In this document: positions 30,271 to 40,567 of the stretch, one piece after another
Layout of the letters: the number at the start of each line of letters is the position of its first letter
Numbering within the stretch: the first letter of the stretch is position 1
Origin: Craspedostauros australis
Lineage: Eukaryota > Bacillariophyta > Bacillariophyceae > Mastogloiales > Achnanthaceae
NCBI GenBank assembly: GCA_026770025.1
Contig: JAMXDE010000010.1
Span: forward strand, 2,480,001-2,544,000
Direction of reading: 5' to 3'
DNA: 64,000 nt
The notes under the pieces: generated by a model
Seen by the model: only the letters and a program-made list of their open reading frames with translations
The model's database searches: none
What the model was told of the DNA's origin: nothing
Made by a program: the position numbers and the translations under genes

Positions 30271-31701
30271 ATGGCGCCTCCATTCAGCGAAGATCGCAGC
30301 GCTGGTGGCCCGACATGCACATCTCACGAGAAAAAGCGGAAAGTGTCGGAGCTGCGCAAGGTTTCATACATCGGTACAAACCTGGGGCCACTGGTTAATG
30401 GAGAAGATTGCAGTATTGGCAAAACTGGTTGCTCTGACAATGATGTTGATGTTTGCCTGGATGCAGATGCTGACGGTTCCGAGGGCGATTCCGACATCGT
30501 GATTCTCAGTGAATCACAGGGAACGGCTCCAGGTGGTATTGATCATCGCAAGCGTCAGCGGACAGATGACCATGTCGGTGTGGAAGCCAGAAGGGTTTCC
30601 ATTCATCATGACCAACATGGTCCGGGTGTTGTGGCAGCTTCGACCATCCCTGATGCTCCCGTCGCTCCTTCCCTCGTGATGGGCATCCAGCTGGCCGACA
30701 GCACCAATGATGATACACTCACATGCGATCCAACCTCCACAAACACAACATTGCAAGTCAAGCATACCATCACGCCATTAAACTCTGTCTCCGATCTGCA
30801 ATCGCAAGCGCTGTTGGAACAGAGACGGCATCTTCGTCGCGCATCCGCACAAAGCACCAACGTCACCTCTCTCGTCAGAACGGCAAAAATGACGATGGCC
30901 ACAACCAAAGCTCCTGCGGAGACTACAGCCACCACTCCATCGCATGGAACCCAACAGAATTCACCATTCAATAGACGTACAACTGCAACCACAACCACAC
31001 CACGCTCACCCATCTCCACAATGATCGCAGCCATTGTTTTTGTCACCATGTTCTGTGTCTATCAGTACCACTGCTTCACCCATCAGGCCAACAACGCAGC
31101 CATCCTTCCCAACTCCGTTTACGTCTCCGGTGGAGGATTCTCTGGGTTTTGGTTCATCCTCGGCCAGCTCAACAGCATCGATGCCCATGAGCACCAGCTG
31201 GTGTGCTACTCTGCCGGTTGCTTGGCATCGGTCGTGGCGCTCATGGGATGGAATGTCAATCAAACAACAGATCTGGCATTCGATGTGCAGCAGAAGTGGA
31301 GCTCCGGTGAACTAGAACGCACGCAAGTCGTGACCGAGTTTGTGGATCAGCTGTTGGAGGAATTCGACAGCGACGCGCCGGAATGGCTGTCGAATCTCCA
31401 CATCATCACGGCCGCCAAGGATGGCTGGTGGGGCATGAAGACGGTGCTGCACACTGTCTCCTCCATGCCCGAACTCCGCACTCGTTTGCTGCAGACGACG
31501 TGGATTCCGTTGGCGACGGGCGATGGCCTTTGGATGCAGGAAGAAATGGACGGCGTGTTTCACATCTTCCACCATCCTGCATGCACGCAGTCCGTTCGTT
31601 TGGCACCTGATTGGTCCATCTACTCAAACATGTTGAATCCCAACCTCTCACTTGAGTACGTTCACGAATTGGCCAGGTACGGAGAAGCCTACGGGTTGTA
31701 A
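30271..31701 (+). CDS. Type II membrane protein with patatin-like hydrolase domain
   Basis: A 476-residue protein. Residues 1-245 are low-complexity (acidic Asp clusters, KKRK and RKRQR basic patches, Thr-rich tract). A transmembrane helix lies at about 248-268. The C-terminal domain shows the three patatin marks in order: a glycine-rich oxyanion loop SGGGFSGFW (286-294), a nucleophile elbow CYSAGCLAS with Ser314 (family GxSxG; here the first Gly is Cys), and DGV with Asp427 as the likely second dyad residue. A catalytic Ser-Asp phospholipase/acyl hydrolase facing the ER/Golgi lumen is therefore inferred. The domain is short (about 190 residues), so it is either a minimal patatin or a divergent relative. 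Basic patches in the N-terminus could act as retrieval or nuclear signals. Confidence 0.6.
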   Translation: MAPPFSEDRSAGGPTCTSHEKKRKVSELRKVSYIGTNLGPLVNGEDCSIGKTGCSDNDVDVCLDADADGSEGDSDIVILSESQGTAPGGIDHRKRQRTDDHVGVEARRVSIHHDQHGPGVVAASTIPDAPVAPSLVMGIQLADSTNDDTLTCDPTSTNTTLQVKHTITPLNSVSDLQSQALLEQRRHLRRASAQSTNVTSLVRTAKMTMATTKAPAETTATTPSHGTQQNSPFNRRTTATTTTPRSPISTMIAAIVFVTMFCVYQYHCFTHQANNAAILPNSVYVSGGGFSGFWFILGQLNSIDAHEHQLVCYSAGCLASVVALMGWNVNQTTDLAFDVQQKWSSGELERTQVVTEFVDQLLEEFDSDAPEWLSNLHIITAAKDGWWGMKTVLHTVSSMPELRTRLLQTTWIPLATGDGLWMQEEMDGVFHIFHHPACTQSVRLAPDWSIYSNMLNPNLSLEYVHELARYGEAYGL

Positions 31702-31927
31702 TGTGTGAGCACTTTGGAATAGAATAATATATGATACTTGTAGTGTACGCTTTACATGTGATACAATCCGAGCAATCTCCAAAATGATATCTGATGACGC
31801 AAGCGCGCGATGTGAGAGAGTGCGGACTACGCGTTACCCGCGCTCAACATTGGGAAGGTACCATACGTGTGCATCTCAGTGATTGTTCGGAGTCTTGCGC
31901 GCAAGATTCTTCTTAGGTATTATACCA

Positions 31928-33750
31928 TCACTCCTTCATTGCTTTGTTGTGTAACTCATCCAGCTGGCTTTCGAAATGGCCATCCGACGGAAACTCTTCG
32001 CCGTAAAACGCATCACGCTCTCTTCGAATCGATGCAAAGGATTCCAACGATGTTGTCAAGCGCGTCTGTAGTGGCGACTTGCCGATCCCGTACTTGCCTC
32101 TGAACAAGGTGTCGCGTGCATTGAGGAATGTCCATTGCAGGCGTTTAAGGCCGGTGGGTTTGGGACCGAAGGAAAGATCGTACAACGCCTTGCCTTGTGG
32201 CACCTGCTTCTTGGAATACTCCAGCAGCGCTTTGGGCAAGTCGTTGCGATGGCTGCGAATGGCATTGGCTAATACGACAGAGTCTTGTAGGGCGGAGTTG
32301 ACGCCTTGCCCACTGACTCCGCCTGTCGATGGGAAAGAAAATGGGCAATTGAAAGATACATAATCACAGTGATGTGCACACACGCATCCATGCATTTTCA
32401 TAATGTGAGCTAGAGTAGAGCAAGGTCGACAGCTTCAATTCAACCCTGGATCCATCACACGTATGGGTACAGTCAAGCCGGGTGATCGCAACAGCAACCC
32501 ATCACGCAAACGCACAGGCAAACATTCAGGCAAATACGCACGTGCGCAGCTGTCCAGCCATTCGACACGAATGTGAAACGAAACGTACCGGTTGCATGCG
32601 CGGCATCGCCAGCCAAAACGGCCCTGCCTCCGTAGTTGTAGGTGTTGCAGACCACGGAAGATGCGCTTCCAGCTTTCGTTTGAGCCATCAGCTGTGTCGC
32701 CACGTCCCGAAGGGTGTTCTCTCCCCATTGCGGAAACGAAGCGGTCAAGGACTCGTGCATGGCAGTGACGTTGACAGTATTCGTCAATATTCCCTCATCA
32801 TCAGTGCTGGAGCTTGCAAAGAGGATGCAGCAGCCGCCAGTTGTGTCGGTTGGTTCCACAAAGGCAGTCGTACGCCCGGCCTTTGGAAGGATCAACGAAA
32901 CGGCCAATGGATCGACGCTTGATGGGATCTGATCCAATTTGATGACCTTGAATTGGCCGGGCAATTTGGTGCTGGTCGTCTCAAAGGCTGGATGCTCTGC
33001 CTCCATGGCCTTGCGCACGATCGAGTTGACACCATCGCATCCGATGATGATGTCGTATGGTTGGCTTGGCAACGAGTCCTTGGAATCGACCGACACCTGC
33101 ATCGTCTTTAAGTCGCAATCTTTAACCTCACAATCGAACATGGCGTTCAATCGTCCAGTGTTGCCATGGCGTTGTTCCAGCTCCTCCAATAGAGAACCGC
33201 ACAATGCCGATTGAAACAGCAGGACGCTCGGCTCCACCACCTTCCCCGGTTGCTGCCCATCAATGCTATCCTTCTCGCTGCGCAATGGAATCACGAATGG
33301 CCCGGCATGCAATTTGAATCGTTCGCTTTCAAAGCCGCTATTCTTGACCGCCTGCCACAGAGTCTCGTCGACCGACCGAATCGCTGTGCGGCCGCGAATG
33401 CCAAGACCCAAAGCGTACGCTCGTGCATCCATGGCTTGCGACGCCAAGGATCGCGGATCCGCCCGCCCATCCATGAGCGAGACCTTCACGTTGGGCTCCT
33501 GGAGCAGCAAGTGGGAGAGCAGCAGTCCGCAGGGTCCTGCACCGACGATGCAGACGTTGAGAGGTGGTGCCGAATCCGAGCTTGCAGCGTCAGATGATGC
33601 AAACAAGGCGTGTGCCGTGTTGTGGATCGATTGCCTTTGAGACAGGTGATCGGAGGTTGAAGTGAATGCATCCACTCCGTACTTGAGAGAGGCCAGAAGT
33701 GCGCCGATGACGGCGGTGGTCGGGACCAGCCGCGTGAAGCTCATTCTCAT
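31928..33750 (-). CDS. Plastid-targeted FAD-dependent monooxygenase (copy 1 of tandem pair), two exons
   Basis: Exons 33750-32589 and 32322-31928, with an intron at 32588-32323 (donor GTACGT, acceptor CGACAG, phase 1), giving 518 residues. The junction restores GDAAHAT-G-GVSGQGVNSALQD exactly. The N-terminus has a signal helix followed by GVDAF-TS (Phe29), the red-plastid import motif. FAD motifs: GAGPCG at 70-75 (GxGxxG), the DG motif in IIGCDGVNSIVRKAM, and GDAAHAT...GQGVNSALQD (the GD motif contacting FAD ribityl). The overall plan is that of kynurenine 3-monooxygenase/UbiH-type flavoprotein hydroxylases. The substrate is unknown; a plastid quinone, carotenoid or aromatic compound is possible. 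A second ATG sits two codons downstream (33744). Confidence 0.9.
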
Positions 33751-34512
33751 GGTTGCGTCTGTGGATCGTTTCTTCGCTATTTTGATGATTACTCCTTTGT
33801 GAGCAGACTGATGGTTGTGTGCTTGTGAGTCTGGGATGAGTATGGACATACATATAATGTATTATATGTATGGCACCAGTATGCACTTGTGTCCCTACTC
33901 CTTTCCTCCAATGCGTGCTTCTCTCATGCATCAACGAAACCGAAGCGCGCGGGCTGCCAACGAAGATGTGTTGATGCGTGCGTTGTTGTGGGTGCGTCAG
34001 CATCCGTGTTTCAAACATGTCAATCCTGGACTGCGCGAGCGTCTTTTTCGGAGTGAATCCAAAATCGAAGAAAACACGATTTTGCTTCTGGTACTTCTGC
34101 GACAAAAATGAGACCAAAATGTCAAACGGTACTACAATTGCGAGATTCTCATTTTTTGGCCATTTCCGCCGATTTGCACACATGATCACTTTGGCCGAAT
34201 CATAAGCCACAGTCCCGCATGAAATCTAACATTGCTCTTTCTCAAGGCATAGGCGAAATGGAACGGAACCACTGAGCTTTGTGTGAGTTGGATGGAGTGA
34301 GGAGGGGTAGACTCGAGCAGGGTCACACACATGGCACAAGCCTTGTTTTGCAGACATCGGTGTATGCAAGTTGATTTGTGCGTATTATACATATATATTT
34401 GTCTCTACTCAGAGTATGCATTTCATGTAGTTTTATCTATAATAGTATACACTTCCAACATTCACAGGCGTCATGGTGCCGAGAAGAATTTCCTGCCCGA
34501 GGATGCGGCGGT
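33751..34512. other. Spacer between tandem monooxygenases
   Basis: About 760 bases with the promoter of copy 1 and the 3' flank of copy 2. The part at 34380-34460 is AT-rich (TATACATATATAT, AGTATACAC) and lies just past the stop of copy 2. A run of TATAATGTATTATATGTATG occurs at 33855-33874. No coding remnant was seen. Confidence 0.45.
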
Positions 34513-36257
34513 CTATGGAGCTTCAACCATCCGTCCTTTCAATGTCCGCATTGCGTTGTGTGTTGATGCGATCTTCATGCCTTCGTGGTGCAACTTATCC
34601 AGTTCGTATTCAAAGTCGTTCTCAGTCGGAAAGTCATGCTTGAAAAAGGTATCGCGTTCTCTGCGAAGCGCCGCAAACGATTCCAAAGTTGTGGTCATTC
34701 GCGTTTGCAATGGTGCCTTGCCCACTCCATACTTGCCATGGAACAAGGCATCGCGTGCATTGTAGAGCGACCATGCCACATGCTTGAGGCCTGTTGCTTT
34801 GGGACCGAAGGACAGATCGTACAGCGCCTTGCCTTGGGGCACCTGCTTCTTGGAATACTCCAGCAGTGCTTTGGGCAAGTCATCGCGATGGTCGCGGATG
34901 GATTCGGCCAATGCGAGGGAGTCCAGCATCGCAGCGTTAACGCCTTGTCCAGTGACTCCACCTGTTTGATGATACAGAGCAATGGGGAACGGAAGATGAA
35001 TACGTGCATGTGGATGATGTGAGTTGATCTGTTTCAATGCAGCAACGGACCCACAACACGCATTGGAGAAGAACAGCCATCGATCCAACGCAACACGAAA
35101 CAAACGAAAGGAGACGTACCGGTTGCGTGCGCGGCATCGCCAGCCAGTGCGGCCTTGCCACCGTAGTTGTATGTGTTGCAAATCACGGCAGATGCTTTGC
35201 CTGCCTTGTTTTGGTCCATCAGCTTTGCAGCCACATCTTCGAGAACGTCCTCTCCCCATTGCGGATACGAGGCAGTCAAAGATTTGCGCATGGCGGCGGC
35301 ATCGTCAGTATTCGACAACATCCCTTCACCATCTCGCCCGTAGCTCGTGAAGAGTATGCAGCATCCACCACTGTTGGTTGGCTCAATGAAGGCAGTCACG
35401 CGCCCGGCCTTTGGCAGGACCAGCGAGACGGCCAGCGGATCGATGGTTGGCGGGACTCGATCCAGTTTGATCACCTTGAATTGGTTAGGGAGTTTGTCGC
35501 TCTTCGTCTCAAAGGATGGGTGCTGCGCATCCATGGCCTTGCGCACGATCGAGTTGACGCCATCGCAGCCGACGACGAGGTCATAGGGTTGGCTTGAAGA
35601 CGAGTCCTTGGAATCGACCGACACCTGCATTGTGCTCAAGTCGCAATCTTCAACTTTGCAATTGAACATGGCGTTCAATCGCCCGGTGTTGCCATGGCGT
35701 TGCTCCAACTCGGTCCACAGGGATCTGCAGATTTCCGCTTGATACACCAACACGCTCGGTTCCAGCACCTTCCCCGGCTGCTGCACACTGTCTTCCTCGT
35801 TGCGGAGCGGGATGACGAATGGTCCGGTATGCAGCTGGAATCGTTCGCTCTCGAAGCCGCTGTTCTTGACGGCCTGCCACAGGGTCTCATCGACGGACCG
35901 GATGGCCGTGCGAGCACGGATTCCAAGACCCAAGGCTGAGGCTCGGCTGTCAATTGGTTGGGATGCTGTGGATTGTGGGTCTGCTCGTCCATCGATGATG
36001 GAAACATTCACGTTGGGTTGTTGGAGCAGGAGATGTGAGAGCAGCAGTCCGCAAGGGCCTGCGCCGACGATGCAGACATTGAGAGGTGGTGCCGAATCCG
36101 AGCTTGCGGCGTCAGGGGATGCGCGCAGCTCGTTCACGGTATGATCAGCCCGATGTCGTTGGGAGAAATGAGGGGAGGCTGGAGTGAATGCGTTGACTCC
36201 ACAGTTGACAGAGGTCAGAAGTGCACCGATGACGGCGGCGGTTGAGATGAGCTGCAT
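34513..36257 (-). CDS. Plastid-targeted FAD-dependent monooxygenase (copy 2 of tandem pair), two exons
   Basis: Exons 36257-35120 and 34961-34513, with an intron at 35119-34962 (donor GTACGT, acceptor AAACAG, phase 1), giving 528 residues. The intron is at the identical codon as in copy 1 but is 158 bases instead of 266. The N-terminus has a signal helix then GVNAF-TP (Phe24). GAGPCG is at 65-70, followed by VVGCDGVNSIVRKAM and GDAAHAT-GGVTGQGVNAAMLD. Long blocks are identical to copy 1 (SVDETLWQAVKNSGFESERF; PLPKALLEYSKKQVPQGKAL region). The C-terminus is about 19 residues longer than copy 1. Both copies stay intact, so divergence in substrate or expression is likely. Confidence 0.9.
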
Positions 36258-37331
36258 GGTTGTGTGGATTGATTGATCGATCGAATAATCGAGTACGATC
36301 TGATCGATTGTGTGTCTCTGTGCTCGTATTGGGAGCTTTGTTTGTTTGTTCGTTTGTTTGTTTTGCTGATTGCAATTTTATGACACCCTTTTGTTTCGCT
36401 AGCAGCCTTTGTATGCAGCTGCGCAAGTGTACGACCAGGACAGCATACTCGCACCTGAATGCTACTATTCGTTGCTCGGATACAGGAGCATCATGGATGA
36501 CATAGATGTTGTTACCTTGTGACCAATGCTCCATTTCCAACAGCGCACGGGTCGTCATCGATGACTGGTGTAAATGTTCTGTGTATTGGAATCTGATTTG
36601 TCCGTGAGCCGGTGTGAATTTGTTCGCAGTTTGCTCCTCCATGGAACCAGCGCCCGTGTGAGCAGCCACCATCGTTTCGTCTCAAGAGTGTGTGGTACGC
36701 GCATGATGGGATTGGCAGATTCGAACTGTGTTCGCCAGTGATGGTTAAGTCAAACTGGGTTTGACAGCGATTGTTTCTGATGGCGCCTTGTGGGACTCGC
36801 TTCCACGATAGCAAAACCAACATGCCTTCGAAGCATCTCTCTTGCGCCCGCATCCTCAACTGGATTGCGCCATTGATGCACCATTGCACCGCTCCATGTG
36901 CATGTTGTTGTTTGTCTCTCGGTTGTCGAGGTTATCATCCCTTTGGGAACAGGGTTGATTCCCTCCTCTACGCTGGTCTCTTCGTTATCCACGAGAGAAC
37001 AGTTCGTCGCTTGGTTTGTGTGTTGGTGCTGGCTCTTTCCTTGGTCGTGATCGTGGTGCGGAAAATCTGTTTGGTGATGTTCCACGATGTTCACTTGCAC
37101 GAGCTATTTAGCACAGAGTTCGTGCTCGATGCCAAAATTCACAACAACAAGCCACCACAAGGACAATCGTTCTTCGGATCCGTATCTTTCGTGCCTGCGC
37201 CCAACGCTGCGTGAAGCCTCAAGATACCTTCTTGGCGCTGCGTCACACAGCTCCTGATTGAATGTTCCTTCGCCGGCATCGACACCAACACTGACGACAT
37301 CTCCAACTTCTCCTCCTTCTTCGTCTTCATC
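36258..37331. other. Divergent intergenic region, 1.1 kb
   Basis: Upstream of monooxygenase copy 2 (-) and the GILT gene (+). It holds a TTTG-rich run (36337-36363). The open plus frame at 36771-37214 has Cys clusters and one hydrophobic stretch, but no convincing start context or family, so I do not call it. Confidence 0.4.
36337..36363. repeat. (TTTG)n tetranucleotide run
   Basis: About six TTTG copies with one TTCG interruption, about 100 bases upstream of monooxygenase copy 2. Confidence 0.85.
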
Positions 37332-38018
37332 ATGTTGGTTGATCTGCTCGCATCGATGGCTGCCAGCCTCCTGTTGGCCAACAGTGGAAGCGAAGTCGAC
37401 GTGCAGTCTTCGCGACTGCGACAACATGCGCCACCACCGGCGGTTCTGGTGGAGGCGTACACGGAGTCGCTGTGCATTGATTGCAAGAACTTCGTCAACG
37501 ATCATCTGATCCCAACGTACAAGAAGCTAGGACCGCAGGCCATCCAATTGAACATCGTGCCGTTCGGCAACGCTAAGATCAACGATTCCGATCAGACCGT
37601 GACCTGCCAGCATGGCAACGCCGAATGCGACGCAAACGCGTGGCAACAGTGTGCGTTCCACGCTTACGCCGAGGAACCCGAGACCAACTTGGCATTCCTG
37701 GGATGCCTCGAAGACGCCCTGCCCATGGGAAGTCGTGATGAACCCTACGATCCCAGTGTGTTCCGTACGTGTGCCCAGGAAGCTTCGATGGATTTTGCAA
37801 AGATCGAGAAGTGCCACAGCAATCCGTTGTATTCCTGGATGTTGCAATCGGACGCAGCGAACAAGACGCCGCAGCATGATCATGTTCCGTGGGTCATGAT
37901 CAACGGCGTGTACATGGATGAGGAGAAGTACGACTTGCAGGATGTGGTGTGCCGAGAGTACATCGCCAACGGCGGATCGAATCCTGCATGCTCCTCATCC
38001 AAGTCAGTATCGAACTGA
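37332..38018 (+). CDS. GILT-family thiol reductase (gamma-interferon-inducible lysosomal thiol reductase type)
   Basis: A 228-residue protein. A short signal-type helix (MLVDLLASMAASLLLANS) is followed by the GILT domain: strand AVLVEAYTESLCIDC with active-site C48-x-x-C51, then KNFVNDHLIPTY, IQLNIVPFGNAKI, and the family signature CQHGNAEC at 92-99 followed by NAWQQCA. Further conserved Cys occur in LAFLGCLEDAL and FRTCAQEASMDF, and VPWVMINGVYMDE is the cis-Pro strand. GILT enzymes reduce protein disulfides at acidic pH in lysosomes or secretory compartments; plant and protist members are known. Length fits the family. A vacuolar or secreted role is inferred. Confidence 0.93.
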   Translation: MLVDLLASMAASLLLANSGSEVDVQSSRLRQHAPPPAVLVEAYTESLCIDCKNFVNDHLIPTYKKLGPQAIQLNIVPFGNAKINDSDQTVTCQHGNAECDANAWQQCAFHAYAEEPETNLAFLGCLEDALPMGSRDEPYDPSVFRTCAQEASMDFAKIEKCHSNPLYSWMLQSDAANKTPQHDHVPWVMINGVYMDEEKYDLQDVVCREYIANGGSNPACSSSKSVSN

Positions 38019-38581
38019 ATATGGAGCTTTGGGACGGGACGCCGTCTGCGAGAGAGATAAGGTCAGAACTGATAAAGTGAAGAATCGATTGCATGCGACA
38101 GTGGCATTGTACCACGCATACATATTACTACCACGAGTTGAGTAGTATACTCTGGATGCTCCGGCCGTAGAATTCTGAAGATCATCGATACAGAAGTGTC
38201 GCAAAATGGCACCCGCATCCATCCATTCATTCCTCATCCCTCGAGCACTTGTACAATACATTTGCACGTTGATCTGAAATAATGTCGATACTCTATTGCG
38301 TTACTTTACTTTGCACACGGATACGAGCTGCAATACTTGAATGCAAGTATCTTACATGGAGACCCACTTGGTCCCCTGTGTGCGGATATTCCATCCATCT
38401 GTGTGAGAGATTCTTCTCCTCCGTAGCAACACGATAAGCCCGGCGAATAACAATCTTCGGCTGCCGAATCAGAGCCGCAACCACAATCGTACGACTTTTC
38501 CTTCCCAAACTGCCGCACCAAACTTCAATTCCAGCTGCAAAAACAGATCCTGCATTCCCTTCCTTTCGTCGCCGCACCCGT
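38019..38581. other. Convergent intergenic region
   Basis: Between the GILT stop (+) and the acidic protein stop (-). The part at 38085-38155 has several TAC/GTA palindromes (GTACCAC, GTAGTATACT) likely tied to 3'-end formation. An open minus frame at 38306-38577 is Cys/Ser-rich but has no recognised features. Confidence 0.4.
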
Positions 38582-40567
38582 TCAGTTCATGGCCGATGCA
38601 AAACCGTCGTTTTGTGCGGCTCCAATGCCATCAGCATCAAAGAACACTGGGTTCCAATCTGGAGTGAAGTCGGTCGCATCGTCGACGATCAAGACGGAGG
38701 ATTCGTGGGTTTGATAGGATCCCACGGAGGCGTCGATGTCATCACCAAACCTCTTGGAAAATGCTCTTGACCAGAAGTCGTCGTCGTCCGAGCCTGAGCT
38801 TGAGTCCGAGTCCGAGTCTGAGTTCGAGTCTGAGCTTGAGTCCGAGTCCAAGTCTAAGCTTGAGTCCGAGTCCGAACAGGAATCTTCACCGCTGCTGCTC
38901 TCGTCTTGTTCCACGATCTTTTTTAGTCTTGGCTTGCCTTGCTCTACGCCATCATCACCTTCCTGCTGAGATGGAGAGTTGGGAATGTTGAGTTGCGACG
39001 GGATGCTCAGTTCGCCGGTCGTGTCCGTGGACATCGAGAACAAAGAGGACTGCGTCGTGTGCGTGTCGACGTCGCTCTCTTCCTCATCTTGCGTCGTCAC
39101 CGAGTCCTGAAAGTCGAAGGACACTTCTTCAATCAGCATAATGCGCGGTTCGACGGTGTCATCATCGTAGTAGATGCAATTCTCTTCGTCATCGTCGTAT
39201 TCGTACGATTCGTCATCGCTGTCGTCGTCGTCGTCTTCTGCGTCATCGTCACTTTGCATCTTAGTCAATTCGTTGTGCAGCATGTCGCTGGCGGACGAGC
39301 TGGTGTCGTCGTCGCCGCCGGAGTTGAAGCAGTCGGCCATCGCACCGACAGAGTTGGAACGGCGCCCGGCGGTTCCTGCTGGCACCGTCGACGCGGAGGC
39401 GGACGATGCCTTGCCTACGGTGGAGGGGCTGTCGCATGTCACCGCCTTCGCGCATCCCATTCCCAGACTCATGCACTTGAGGTCATTCATGATCGTGGGT
39501 GTGTCCACTTCGTCCCTGCGGGCGATGGAGGATTCTTCGGTTGCTGCATCGTGGTCGTGATACAAGACCTCTCTGCGAAGACGCCGTTGCTGACGCTGGC
39601 GCGTCGCGACCTCTTCGAGCTCATCATCGATGGATTCCGACCCGTCGAAGCTATCGACGGTGGCTGCGGCTGAGACGAGTGCGCGCACGAACTCGCCGCG
39701 CGACACCTTCTGGCCGGAGCTGGTGGCGTTGCGGAGCTGCGTTTCCACCTTCTGCAGCGCCTTGCGCACGTTCACCAAGGACTCGTCTCTCAGATATCCT
39801 TTGGGGACGAGATCGAAGGGAAGATCAGTGATTCGTCCCTTGCAGGGTGAGCTGCTGTTGGATCCGGAGAGGCTGCTCATCTCGGATTCTTCGGTGGAGA
39901 GCGACGGCGTGTACTGACCGTTTCTTGGGTCGCGGCTTCGGTAGCTGCTGCCGGTGTCCGTGCACAACGTGTTGGAGTCACCGGCGGGAAGCTTGCTTCG
40001 CGAACGGTTCGCGGATGCGGCTGGTCCCGAGTTCGTCTTGTTGGCCTGCCTTGAGCTGCGCGAAGACCTCTTGAAGAGCTTCTTGGGCGACATCATCTTC
40101 ATCATGACCTTCACCGACTTTGTCTTCTTGAGCTTGTGGGCCCTGCTTGTGGACATGTCGCTGCCTCGTCCAATAGGGCTGGGTGGCGAACGCGCAACGG
40201 TGGCGGCGGGAGGGATGGAGATCTCCTTGATCCGTTCGAAGACGATCTCAATGTTTTGCTTTGCAGCTGCCGTAGTTGCACTTACGGCCGTCGATGCGGC
40301 TGTGGCCGAGGAATCGGAATCCATCTCTTCTTCGACATTGACCACGATGATTTTGGGATTCAGCTTGGTCTGTGTTGGAGCATCGCGATCGGCGGAGACT
40401 GGCATGAGGCGATTCCGTCTTGCAAAGATGGAATGAGAGCGCGTCGATTTGCTGGATCCACCGGAAGGTTTTGACGCCGCGTGTTTCCTGAAGGAGAGTC
40501 TCCGGAAGCTAGGCATTGGCGAGGCTCTCGGCGCAGAGGTGCCCTGCGCGGATGGGATGGACGCCAT
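38582..40567 (-). CDS. Large acidic Ser/Asp-rich disordered protein, unknown function
   Basis: A 661-residue protein. The basic N-terminal third (RRLSFRKHAASKPS, MMKMMSPKKLFKRSSRSSRQ) is followed by short segments that may fold (ITDLPFDLVPKGYLRDESLVNVRKALQKVETQLRNATSS and VSRGEFVRALVSAAATVDSF). The acidic second half has DDDAEDDDDDSDDES and a (DSDSS)n tract near residues 575-605, with many SP/SxxD sites that casein kinase 2 would fit. The C-terminal FGDDIDASVGSYQTHESSVLIVDDATDFTPDWNP looks like a conserved short motif. It could be a chromatin, silica-biomineralisation or scaffold protein; nothing decides this. No signal peptide. Codons in the acidic tract form a near-hexameric repeat. Confidence 0.72.
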   Translation of the reverse strand: MASIPSAQGTSAPRASPMPSFRRLSFRKHAASKPSGGSSKSTRSHSIFARRNRLMPVSADRDAPTQTKLNPKIIVVNVEEEMDSDSSATAASTAVSATTAAAKQNIEIVFERIKEISIPPAATVARSPPSPIGRGSDMSTSRAHKLKKTKSVKVMMKMMSPKKLFKRSSRSSRQANKTNSGPAASANRSRSKLPAGDSNTLCTDTGSSYRSRDPRNGQYTPSLSTEESEMSSLSGSNSSSPCKGRITDLPFDLVPKGYLRDESLVNVRKALQKVETQLRNATSSGQKVSRGEFVRALVSAAATVDSFDGSESIDDELEEVATRQRQQRRLRREVLYHDHDAATEESSIARRDEVDTPTIMNDLKCMSLGMGCAKAVTCDSPSTVGKASSASASTVPAGTAGRRSNSVGAMADCFNSGGDDDTSSSASDMLHNELTKMQSDDDAEDDDDDSDDESYEYDDDEENCIYYDDDTVEPRIMLIEEVSFDFQDSVTTQDEEESDVDTHTTQSSLFSMSTDTTGELSIPSQLNIPNSPSQQEGDDGVEQGKPRLKKIVEQDESSSGEDSCSDSDSSLDLDSDSSSDSNSDSDSDSSSGSDDDDFWSRAFSKRFGDDIDASVGSYQTHESSVLIVDDATDFTPDWNPVFFDADGIGAAQNDGFASAMN

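Noticed and set aside
36771-37214. Cys-rich plus frame with one hydrophobic segment
   Set aside because: Cys clusters are irregular, no family, and it sits in the shared promoter region before the GILT gene.
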